From positions 17,839-81,838 of the forward strand of contig RCAB01000286.1 in NCBI GenBank assembly GCA_003640385.1: 64,000 nucleotides of DNA, written 5' to 3'. The stretch comes from Setaria digitata (taxonomy: Eukaryota; Nematoda; Chromadorea; Rhabditida; Setariidae). Positions 25,001 through 36,827 of this stretch are shown here, in pieces. The translations under genes were made by a program, and so were the position numbers. Under the pieces are notes generated by a model. That model did no database searches. It was not told where the DNA came from and was given only the letters and a program-made list of their open reading frames with translations. Numbering within the stretch: position 1 is the stretch's first letter; every line of letters begins with the position of its first letter.

Positions 25001-28000
25001 AGATTCACCTAGCATATACGTGAAGATCAGTGAATCGACGAAGATGACTCGGCAAATACTCGTAGAACTGCCTACGATAAAAAGAAGAGAAAAAAAACGT
25101 TACTATCTATTAACCAGTATTGATTCCCAAATCCAGTCATTTTACGTTAGTCCTACATATTTTGGAAAACATTAATAAATATCTAAACAGACAGACTAAA
25201 CAAATAACTATTATTGTTATTTGATATCAAAACTTCCAACTTTTCCAAAAAAAAGAGATATGAGATAAAACCATGGTTGATGATTAGTTAGTCCATCAGC
25301 AACAAGGAAAAGTTTTACTAATCCTAGCGACGTAGTAAATGAGCATATATTACCATATATTACATCCGAATACTTACCTTTGTGTCCCATATGCACTTTG
25401 AAATTTAATGCGCGCTTTCTTAGCACAATTAGTTATTTCGGCCCAAGCTCCACGCTGAGTTAAATCGGCTATTTCAGTTTCTAATTCCTTTGCTTCAACA
25501 TATCTGAAAAGGAGATCTCCTCTCAAATTTAAAATTACCCTTCTGAACTTGAGAACTAACCAAACAATAGGAAATGAATAAATATTATGTGAACCTGAAA
25601 AGTTTTTCGGCGTCTGTATATATATTTATCAAACTGGGACTATGAGGAGCGGGAAAACGAAGTTTATCTGTACCAAGTTGTAATAAAACGAATCTGAAAG
25701 TAAAAAATAAGAATAATAAGTAATCTAGATCGTAAATCTCAGAAAACTTATTGCTAAATTTTTGGAAAATTTGGAATAACATACACATTAGGTAAAAATC
25801 TCTCCAAAGCAATAATCACTTCGCGAAAGTTGCTATTTTGAAATCCTACATGGCTAAATGAACAGCAGCACGGAACACTTCATCTAAGAGATAACTGAAG
25901 AAATAAAGCTTACAGCAACTGCGAAGGCAGATTAGTAGAAGGCTGCTTGAAAAGTAATGATGAACTCATATCTATTGGTGAATAAATCGTAAAAACGGCC
26001 GAAAAAAAATTTATGATCTCTCGACGCAAACGAAAACATGAACCGAGTTCCTCCTTGACTCTGCAATATCTGGCTACATGAATAATGAATTAAAAGTTGT
26101 AAATTCAACTGCACAGAAAAAATGGAAAAAAAAAGCAGCCTAAGGTCGAGGACCTGAAAATAACAGCAATAAATTAGGAATGACCAAATGCTGAGCAAAA
26201 GAAAAATTTTAATACGAGTCAATTCCTTCCCATGATATTGTATTCCTTGATTTATGTTCACTACGAAATTTGCAAAATGACTTACTTCTGTAGCACGCGT
26301 TTCTCCATGGTGATTCCGAAAACATTTTTCTGTGTAGCGAAACTCAACAACGAACGACAAATTTCAATTTTACCTTTATTAAAGTCTAGTTTAAACTGCT
26401 TCGCAACGGCTTTGAGAGATGAAGCATGTAAGAGATGTACGGCTTCACTAATTTCAAGCAATGATGAATGACCTGAAGCACACTATCCAGCAACATAAAA
26501 TCTTGGAGCATGCTACCAGTCGGATGATCCTAGCAAATGATAACTATTGGGTGCATATTCCTGACAGCAGACGGTAGCAGGAGCTCGCTTTTCCAACAAG
26601 AATTATGGCACAGATAAAAATGTTTAAATAAGGTAAAACAGAAAAATTCCTCATGAACAAAAAAGGTGGCCAAATTTGTTTCCAAGTATTAGATTTGCTG
26701 ACTTGATTCAACGATTTCGGCTTGAAATAACTCTTCAAATAGTGGTTTCAGTGACGAAGGAATACTGGTGTATCTAAATAAGAGAAACTTCTATCAAACT
26801 TATACACAAAACTTTTGTTCTTGATATAAAGAAGGAAGCGTGAACAGCATACATATACGAAACAGTGACACAACTTACGAAAGTTTATCAGCTATTAGCC
26901 ACTTTCTTTTGCGAAGAAACAAGCGGATCAATAACTGTTTACTCTCGTCTAAAAAATGAAGATAAATTGTCCAATATTTACAAAATTAATGTCTAATTCA
27001 TGAACTGAATTAACAAAAAGTACCTGATAATACCACAAATTTTTTTAACCAATGTAAATGCTCGCCCCAAAACTCCGCTTCACCATATCGTCCCTCGCTA
27101 CAAAAAACCTGCAGAAAATATATATTTTCGAGTCGTAAGAAAAAGAAAATACAATGAGCCATTAAAACAAAACCGAAAAAGAAAAAATAGCAGTCATAAA
27201 TTATACCGATTTCCATTCTATCATGATATTTTGCTCTCAGGTGCAACTTCAAGCATATACATAAGAAAACGAATATTATTCAACTCCAAGTGACACTCTC
27301 TCAAGGATAAAAACAGGAAGTTCACATTCCAAAAGCATGAGAAAGAAATTTCCTTTATAAAGAAAAAGACAAAACAAACCCGTCTCAGAATTTTATGAAA
27401 TAATGTTAAGTGGTACGGTGATCCAACATGTCGATCTTCAACCGCAGGATCTTCATGACCTAGTTGGATTTGAGAATTCTTTATGATATCGCAGTTACAA
27501 ATATTAAGGTAGGATTTAATACTCTCTAGAATATCAGACAAATTTTCTTTCGGTTCCGTTTTAATATCACGACTAGTTGTGGCTTCACAGTGAAAAACAT
27601 TCCTGAAGCATAAAATCTATTGTTTTCTAAAGACTAAATTTTTCAATCGTGACTGTTTTGTAAAGTGCTCTGATCACCAGCATAAAGGAAAAATGCTCGG
27701 AATATAATGAAACGAAAGAAACTTGAAAAATGCTTCGCATCCTTCTAAAATATTCTCTTACCAACGTGGTAAAAAGATCAATGAAAGAATTTGAACCTTA
27801 AGTTTCCTTCATCAAAAGACTTTTTTTCATTCTGGTAATCCAGCATTTCTTTATTTTCAGAACAATGCTTCAAATCCACTGAAGTTATTTCTTTGCTAGT
27901 CTGTGAGTTTCCACTCCTCTTTCCCACCATTAACAAAAGCTGCGAATCAACTTTCTGACTAACTTCCATCACCCTCGAGTTGGAAAGACGAATCTAAATT

Positions 28001-29004
28001 GCTGAAGAATAATTTTATTAATAAACAAAAATCTCCTTATAATTAACCAACCACGCGATTGTTTCGTTAATGTAATAAGTTAGTTACAAATGTGTACGAT
28101 CTGTGAAGACTAGATGATCTAGATGCTAGAGCCAGTAAATTGTTTTCTTTTGTTCGGTAACAATAACCTTTTTCGGACGCTTTCTAGTGAAGGTGCTAGA
28201 TGTTTTATAAATTGTATCGGCCGGTATGCCATGCTGCATAACAATTTCAGCCATTTGTTTCTGCTGATCTGTGTCGACTGAAGTTTCTTCATCACTGTCA
28301 GCATCCGGCAAAATATCTTTGAAATCCTTGTTTCTACAGTTTGATTCTCTTGCTAACTGTTCATCTTCAGGATTGTCGAACAAGTCATCACTGTCATCCA
28401 AACTAACCTTGACAGCTGCTCGCTTTCTACTCCCAGCGCTGACTTCAGCAATGATCTGGAGTATAATGTACAAATACCGGTTTTCGTAAAGACATCAAAT
28501 ATCACAAAATATCTAATATTTCGAGTTAGCTTCCCTAACTAATCAAAATTACTTCTGGCGCGAATTCTTTTCCGCTTCATTCCTTCCTCGATAAACTATT
28601 GTAATACAGTATAAATTCTATTAAGCAACATGCGTAATTTATAAGTGATAACTAGGGAATAACATCCGTGGACCGTATCACAAATGATAAGAAGAGCTGA
28701 TAAAAAGACATATAACTGATAACTTCGCGTAAAATGAAAGAAAATTTCGACACCCTGAGGTAGTCTATCGTAAGTCCAAGTTATTTACTACTACATCCAA
28801 ATCTTTCTGCTATTGACGGTATAGGTTAGCAACAAATTAAAATGAGACTTTTATGAAAAACATGGTAACCTGGCAGTCTTCGTCTTCGGGTTGCAATTTA
28901 CAGTCATTCAAATGTGACCGGTAGAGCCCTTGAGTAACGAGATATCCGCAAACGGGACATGGCCTCCGTTCTAACTGCTTCCGAAATGCCTTCAAAAGAG
29001 CCAT
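22098..29004 (-). CDS. FAN1: FAN1 structure-specific nuclease (interstrand crosslink repair)
   Basis: Twenty-one exons (29004-28870, 28455-28168, 27993-27797, 27602-27380, 27108-27024, 26948-26879, 26773-26703, 26472-26286, 25853-25785, 25693-25595, 25503-25378, 25071-25009, 24843-24755, 24428-24271, 24126-23993, 23906-23830, 23561-23449, 23149-22961, 22754-22626, 22478-22373, 22123-22098) sum to 2,634 nt, giving 877 aa. The N-terminus has a UBZ4 finger, C16-x2-C19-x11-H31-x3-C35, which in human FAN1 binds monoubiquitinated FANCD2. An acidic linker, a SAP-like segment (HLLHASSLKAVAKQFKLDFN) and a helical TPR-like region with GGWWDRLALNLDAHL follow. The C-terminal VRR-NUC domain has GFPDLTIWN and VVEVKGPGDKLS; Asp822, Glu837 and Lys839 match the human PD-(D/E)xK triad in spacing. 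The nuclease appears intact. The 25.8 kb exon border is the least certain. A six-codon upstream ORF precedes the start. Confidence 0.93.
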
Positions 29005-29017
29005 CGAGACAGAAACG

Positions 29018-29038
29018 TTACTCCCGGACAGCACTCAT
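29018..29038 (-). promoter_or_regulatory. mini upstream ORF in the FAN1 leader
   Basis: Five nt behind a strong TTTTTTGCAG acceptor an ATG opens a six-codon frame that stops at TAA, 13 nt before the FAN1 ATG at 29004. It is out of frame with FAN1. If the acceptor is used for trans-splicing, ribosomes meet this ATG first, which could lower FAN1 translation. This is inferred from sequence only. Confidence 0.5.
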
Positions 29039-30619
29039 TATTCCTGCAAAAAAGTATCCGGCTTTGGGATACTAACAATGTCAACGCTATCCCGCAGACG
29101 TCTCTACACCAACCTCCACACTGCTCCTTCTCGCCCCTGTTTATTAACTCTACTATCCCAGCAATTTAACATCTCCATTCAGCAACAGTAAATAGTCGAT
29201 GGAAACTGCACCATTGCTCGTTCCGTCTTACTTCCTTCGGATCTTTCACTTCTAACGACTTCCGTTACAGAAGAAAACGAATGCCGCCGATGCCTGCTAA
29301 CGTCTCATTTCACAAAGCCCGGATCTAACGAGAGCTACACCAAAACACTTCCGGTACATTCTCACCCTTGGTCTCTTCCCCTCCCCTGCTTTAGTATATC
29401 CGGATAGTTCATACAGAAGTCGTGCCACTACCGCCCCTGTAATTTGGTTTGGAATTGGTGCTACTGTTGGGCAAACCACCAGTTATTAACGCGGTCGTTG
29501 TTCCATATTTCCAATCACGTGGAATTCACAATCCACTTTCATCGGGATTTCAAAACTCTCTTTTCAAGTTTCACATTACGTGACCCAATAACAGTCAACA
29601 CGTGGCTAGTACTTCCACGCCTACCTTTTACACGTCAATAGACAGGGTATAGTCTGGGAGTTAAATCTTACTTTCGAGTAGTTCTGTTTTCCGTCTAAAT
29701 GCCCAACAGGAATAACACACTGTGTAAGTAAACTTCTAGACAAAAGTGTTTCCCATGTCACAGCTTTTGATGTGTATAGATTGAGAGACAAACTTGTTTA
29801 CGTCTAGGACACTTTTATCGGAATGCAAAACAAGTAATATTCTCTTTGGTAGCTTCACAATACTTTTTTGCGTGAATGGTGTAGCTGAAATCGCCTTCCG
29901 CACAGATTACGTCAAACTTGATCCCCTGATATGCTTGTTCAGTTGCTTCCGTCACGCTGCGTTTCGATTCCGCCACATCAAGCGTTATTGCCTGAAAAAT
30001 TACATGTTCGTCATGGTTAATGCAACAAATGAAACTTCTGCCTGAATGTTTGGGATGAGGTCAAAATCTGACTTGTAACATGAGAGACTTTAGCCAACGA
30101 ACAAACTGCTGTCATACCGCTTTATCAGTTATCAGTAACGTAACATTCTGATACGTTTGTAGTCATATGCTACTGGCACACCGAGGGAGTAGGAATATTT
30201 ATGACTAATTGCTTACCTGTAATATGACTTTTCCGAGCCTTCTACTGTTGCATATGGCTGGTGAAAATAAAACTCTTTTTGCAGGTTGATTTTGTTGGGG
30301 CTAAAATTTTAGGAATGTGCAAACTGAGTTCAGAAATTGAAAACTTCTGGTTATTTTTCATTGCAAGTTAAATTATAGGTAATGCCAGATAAAAATTCAG
30401 CTCAGTGTCGAAAAAAAATCATAAAATTGTTGGAAGATATTAACAACTTGCCACAGTGTTAGTGGAATAGACATTTTGTTTCAATACGCTTAATGATGTC
30501 CTCCGTAATCTGTTCGTGGGATCTGAACATTTTTCAATTAAACAGTTTGAATTGTTCAGGAATTCTGCTCAACTTTGGAATAAATTTGGAATGGAATTTT
30601 GATGTGAGGTTTGCATAAT
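29039..30619. other. FAN1 upstream region, locally GC-rich
   Basis: About 29.06-29.7 kb is visibly richer in G/C than the surrounding intergenic DNA. It has open frames of about 60 codons on both strands but no splice-consistent coding path or recognisable product. It probably holds the FAN1 promoter, since the upstream same-strand gene ends 1.6 kb away. Confidence 0.45.
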
Positions 30620-31821
30620 TTAAGCAGAAACAAATTTACAGGTTGCTTGATCAATATTTAATACTCTTTGAATTTTCAAAGGAGATGCTTCGTACGGTTC
30701 GTTTCTTGTGCGAAAGGGTAGTACCATTGACTTTCCTTCCATCACAGGAATATCTGCAAAGTTGATGACAATTTAGCAAACTTTTGTTCTTCACCACGAT
30801 ATCATATAGCAAATCTGTGTAAGAGATTTTAGTGTATAAATATAAATTTGTGTAAGAGATTCGAGAGAGCGTATAGCTGAGTTCTTTTTTTTTAAAAAAA
30901 TATTGCCAAATTTTGAACATTTTGATATGATATGATCCAGAGAATCAATTACAGTCATAAATCGATTTACTTTCTGGGGTTTCTGTAGTACCGGAAATTG
31001 ATGATAAATACATAGAAGTTCTTCGGCTAGACATGTTAATAATTGATTCTGGTAAATTGCGGTCATACTGGTGAAGAAACAACTTAGATTGGGGCTGATC
31101 TTCTGGCAGAAATTTTGTTGCATCGAACCGCTCAATGTCATCACCATTTGGATGAGGTGTCGCTTAAATTTGTTTCCCACTATTAATTTTAATTTAAATT
31201 TTAGTTGCAACTCATAATTTAACATCCGGATATAATTGTTATCTGGTTTGATACTGGAACCATTCTTCCGCAACAACACAGTTTATTATGATTTATGATT
31301 GACTTCCTAATAAATTGGTGAGATAGGACAACAGATGCAAGAAATTAATTCATTGTATTGATATGTATATTTCTCTACTCTTAAGATTTGTTTTATAAAT
31401 TAAATTTCTAACTGCATGAACAGCTGCTCTTCATAATTTCCATACTTGTCTTCATTCCTTTATTATCTGGAGAATTGGAATCTTCCGATAATAACTGAGT
31501 TAAAATACCCAATGAAAATCTAACTTTCGGGGACATATATAATTGGATCTTCAACATATTGGTATGACTGCCATAGTTGGCGTTGCAAATTGTCTTGTTT
31601 CTTTTGTTGTTTTATTGAATTTGCAGAGCTTGACTGAGAATCGCTTGTCGAATTGTAATTGGAATATTTTTTAAAACTGTTTCCTGAAATATATGCCATA
31701 CCAGAAGGTTCCTTAAGACGTTGAAACTTGATATATTCTCTTTCGGAACTTTTACCGCGTAATCCGGATGCACATGGAAGTGGCAGTGATGACGACAGTT
31801 TCCATTCTTTTGTATTCGGAT
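30620..31821 (-). CDS. orphan protein, three 3' exons, 5' end missing
   Basis: Exons 31821-31525, 31162-30971 and 30753-30620 join by consistent phase-1 junctions and end in TAA. The roughly 207 readable residues have no membrane segment or signal peptide. They are rich in Ser, Gln and charged residues (STSDSQSSSANSIKQQKKQ), with tyrosines in YQYVEDPIIYVPE and a tail QRVLNIDQATCKFVSA. I do not recognise the family; it looks like a disordered cytosolic or nuclear protein. The first exon begins at a clear AAATTTCAG acceptor in phase 1, so at least one more exon should lie upstream, but none was found in the repeat-rich DNA beyond 31.8 kb. Alternatively translation begins at the internal ATG in PSGMAYISG after trans-splicing. 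Confidence 0.6.
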
Positions 31822-32820
31822 CTGAAATTTCTTTTTTTTTTAATACTTATCTTCTTATATAAAGCTTAATTATTTATTTCCGATGAAAAAAAATGCTAAG
31901 AATTTAATGACTGTATCGAAGTATTCCTAATTAGTGAAACCCGCTAGATATAAGCCAATTCGCTTAATATTTCAGCTCTTCCTTTCTTATGAACTTCACT
32001 TTCCTCATCTATCCTACTTCATTTCCAAGTTTAATTAACTTGATAAATTAATTGCTCACACTGAAAATAATTCGGTTCACAGTGCCATAGTGTTGTCGAT
32101 CTAACATACAAGCACGGAGGAGGATATGAAAAAAGTTGCAGTGTAGTTTTAACAACAATAACAATTAAAATGTTTCTACGAATGTTCCATAACATATTGT
32201 TGTGTAACGAATTGAAAAAATCCGCTGTGGTTGGTTGCTACTCGATATTTGTTTCGATCTTACCAAATTTTAATCTGAACAGATTTTTGTCGTTGCAATA
32301 GAACAAAGTGAGGAAGCAGAGCAATTTGTTATCTCAAGTTTTCTGAAGTACAGTAACCTTTATGACAGCTGTTGATGTAATATGGAAATAATTTAGAATG
32401 AGGAGAAATGGACAGTACCGACGATTCCAAGAAGTGAAAGACATTTCAACAGAATAATTGGGTTAAAATGTTTTGAAATAGAAATCTTGTTTTAATTATT
32501 TTTCGACAACATTACAACCATCAAAAAGGGTATCTATTAATGTGCCCTAATAATGAATGAAAGTTTTTATTTTAAAAAATTTTCTGTAAGACAAATGAGT
32601 AATTGCAAACTTCCTACTTTTTCTGTTTCCCATCTATTAAAACTTATTCTTCATCCATTTTTTCTGTTTTTATTTAATCAAATTCCTTGCTTTTTTCATT
32701 GCTAGTGCATAACTCATAATTGACTGATTAAATACTTAATGAAGTGAAATCGAATTCAGGTGATGACGGTATGTTTGATATAACTGATATCAATGATATG
32801 CAAGCCTTATCAATTGGAAA

Positions 32821-33221
32821 TTAATCATCTGTAGATGTTCAACAAATTCCTTCTCTTTTTGTAGAAAGAGGTCAAAAATTATTCAGAAATGAGAAATTCA
32901 GGAAATGTATTGTACTGAATTGAACTACGTTTGAATTTAATCATCAATAATCCATTCTTTGTCTAGTCTTGCATAGATCTCACAGCATAATGTGCAATTT
33001 AATTTTTTGGAATTGCCAACTGAATTGTTGAGGTCAATGTCAACCATAGGATTTAATCTGCTTATAATTTGGAGATTCCGCAGAATAAAAGTGGAATTCA
33101 AAATAAATATATATATATAATACATATATATATATTAATCATCTGTGGATGTTCAACAAAATCCTTCTCTTTTTGTAGAAAGAGGTCAAAAATTATTCAG
33201 AAATGAGAAATTCAGGAAATG
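32821..33221. repeat. 87 bp direct repeat, two copies
   Basis: The copy at 32821-32907 recurs at 33135-33221 with two substitutions. On the plus strand both copies keep the same open frame (SSVDVQQ(I/N)PSLFVERG then QKLFRNEKFRK). One substitution is synonymous and the other swaps Ile for Asn. It may be a duplicated exon remnant; no intact gene joins them. Confidence 0.75.
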
Positions 33222-33235
33222 TTTTTTCAGGAAAT

Positions 33236-33278
33236 CTTTTCAGTTCATTATATATATATAATATAATGAACTGAAAAG
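33236..33278. repeat. perfect inverted repeat with AT core
   Basis: The 18 nt arms 33236-33253 (CTTTTCAGTTCATTATAT) and 33261-33278 are exact reverse complements around a 7 nt TA-rich spacer, so the segment can form a hairpin or cruciform. It lies just after the second copy of the direct repeat. Confidence 0.8.
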
Positions 33279-34453
33279 ACTCCTGAACAATGTGCACAAG
33301 GGAGAAGTGAAAAAAATTACACAGGAGTGAAAAAAGAAACGATTAACAACAATGTGTCAAATGAATTAAACTAAATGAACTTTTAAGGATTAACTCGAGA
33401 TCTGATAATTTGAAGAGAGAAAACATTACTAAAAATAGATTTAAAAATGACAGTTCAATTTTCCTCATTCTATTCAAAAACTCAGCAATAGGAAGATACA
33501 CAAAAGAATTGTTATTTCAGGCAGCAAAGGAATACCTTTTTATGTTTGAAAATGATCGTCAACGATAAAATATCAGTGGTGAAGTGAAGAACGAGAAGAA
33601 TATCATCTATGACGAGGATTTCAGTATGTTTTGTAGCATGAATTTAATCCGATAATTGCAAAATATACCCTGATCTTATATTTTTCATGTTTCATGAGAG
33701 CATGACAATGGTGAAGAGAAACGACGTATAAAGAATGACAAGATTTTGTTAACGTAAAAGACGAATATGATCGAAATAATCTGATAAATCGTTAATTTCT
33801 ATGAATATTAACAGGAATTCGCCCTGAAATATCGAATAAGCATGGGCCAAACAAAGCAAGAGATTTGTAAATATCCATCGTAAAATTATTGCATGCCGAA
33901 TTTGTTGGTCAGTTGTAAAAGGTACTCTGCTAGAATAGTCCGACTATTATATTATGAATGGACAATTAAAACTTTCATAATTTTCAGGACAAAATTGCTC
34001 GGAATGACGAAAATAATAACATGCTAAATATACAATAAAGAATAATCTTGAGGGAAGTAAAGGTAGGTTTCAGAACTTTACCGATTTACAAGAAAATTTT
34101 CATTTTTTCAGCAGCTAACACCTTCACTTACTAATTTAAGGTAACGTGAATTCTGTTCTAACGATTCTGAAACACAATCAGAGGGGTGCTGTATGTACTC
34201 CCTTCATCAGGTGAAGTATTTCTCTGGCTACCCATACGATGTAATTGCAGCAGTGTTAAAATTTTATAACAAATTATATGATAGAGATTTTGATAAAATG
34301 TAAAATAGTGATACTAAAATAGAATATAACTTTTAGTGCAGTAAAATATGCGATAATATTATAAATATAGTCATCATTTTCATTAACACTATTTCATCAA
34401 TTATTAATTATCTAAAATTAAGATGTTATATATTACCAATAAAAGTGATTACT

Positions 34454-35006
<553 letters not shown>

Positions 35007-36827
35007 GGTAAATTACATTTATAATTATAAATAATAATTAGGTGCAGAAAAATAAATGAATACTGTCTAATAAGTGTATTAGCGAATTCTCTTATAACGA
35101 GAAGCTTGTAAATCAGTAGTTTTCGGATATGGCTGATTTTGGTAATGATATTTCGATGTTAGTTAGACATGGAGCAGTCTGGTATTTTGTGATTTCTTTT
35201 TTAGAGAAGAAATGGACAGAATCACAGAGGTTGAAGAATGTTGGCCAAAATATGTGCCTAGACGATAACAGTTTTATGTAAACATGGAAAACGTTGGAAA
35301 TAGCTAAATGTTAGTGAGAAGTGAAGTACAAGAAGAAATGATTGAAGGGAAGAATGGTGCATTTTCTTATGTTATATCTTTTATCACTGTGCGTCATTAA
35401 TAGTAATTCTGATAAGATACAGCATGTTTTGCTCCATGCTTCATTTTCTCAAGCGAAGTTCTTCTGACAGCATTTGCTTCCCTTCCACTCTTCATTCTGG
35501 TTCCTTTTAATGAAGTTGGTGATCAGTTTTTGTTAATTTACTTACAAATTGCTGCATTGACTCAGAAATGGCTGATATTTTTTGAACAAATGAGAATATA
35601 ATTAATTACATTGAAGTTGAACTTGGAAGTAATTGAAAAACCAATGGAACCTGGTGTTTCAAGAATCAAAGCATGTATTTTCAAAGCAACAAACAAATAC
35701 ATGTATGCAGAAGCTGAATGGTTCTGCGCGTAGTTAAATATTCTAATTCGGTTTTGAAAATACAAATTAAAAGATGTTCCTTGCTATTCTGGAAATGATA
35801 TCTCAAGCTTAAATCAATTTGTTCTTATCTGACTTGAGAAAAAGGAAGGCTTAAGTTCTGTATTGTTAGAACAATCGGCAATTTTAGTTTCAGGACTTTT
35901 CAGAATAAAAAGTGACCATTTTCTTCAGTTTGTGAATGAAATATGCGAGGGTGGTAGATAAAAGTCTTAATTACTACTATTTGTTTAAAAATGTCTGTGG
36001 TATGATACTGATTCGCGGAACATCTCTTATCATATCATTGCTTTCATGAAATTGAATGTAGCCTGTCAGCTAGCATACAAACACATAGATTGTATAAATG
36101 TGTTCACTGTTAAGACCTTATCAAAATGGCTCAGTGCTTGCTCTCTCGTCTTGCTTTTTTTTTATCAACTTCGGATCATCACTAATATTCTTCTTCCTTT
36201 TTTTTGATTAGAAAATTCAAAAAGTGCAACAAATCTGTTAGGAACTTAATTTGATTCAAGAGAAAAATTTCAATTTTAACTGACAAATTTCGAAAAAAAG
36301 TGTGTTATATCATTAATATGTAAGATAAAAAGTAATGCAAGAGACTTTGGTTTAAAAAAGGATGAGAAACGCATAAGTTTTCTAGGAATTTTCCCCAACC
36401 ATTCAAAATAACATGTCCTGTAGCTACCGCATCTTTTTATTCTAAAATCGTGGTTTTATTACTTATTAACTAGGTATTGAAGTTATCATAAAAAAGAACT
36501 TATTGATGGGTATTGATATGATTAATGCTAATCTCTTTGGTTTTTTTTTCATATAGCTTCCAAACTTGTAGAAAATTCTTTGGCATACAGTATCACATAA
36601 AAAATCACTACCACTTTATATCAATAAATTTTACAACAAACATTCAATAAAATTGAACTGTAATTAAATTTCGAATAGTTTTTCAAGAACACCATTTACC
36701 GAATTTTCATTTTTCAAACCTCTCCTTCCTAAAATTTTCTATATCTTATGTGAACTATTACTGAAACCTTACCCAATGATAGTATTCTTTTATGAAAAAT
36801 TTTCAACTATAGTGACCTGTCCAGTCA

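Noticed and set aside
26508..26545. FAN1 exon variant starting at about 26535 (DHPTGSMLQDF)
   Set aside because: It leads out of frame, whereas the acceptor at 26473 gives the SAP-like segment in phase.
29297..29479. Minus-strand open frame of 60 codons upstream of FAN1
   Set aside because: No acceptor and donor in phase with FAN1 exon 1, and the GC-rich promoter-like composition alone favours open frames.
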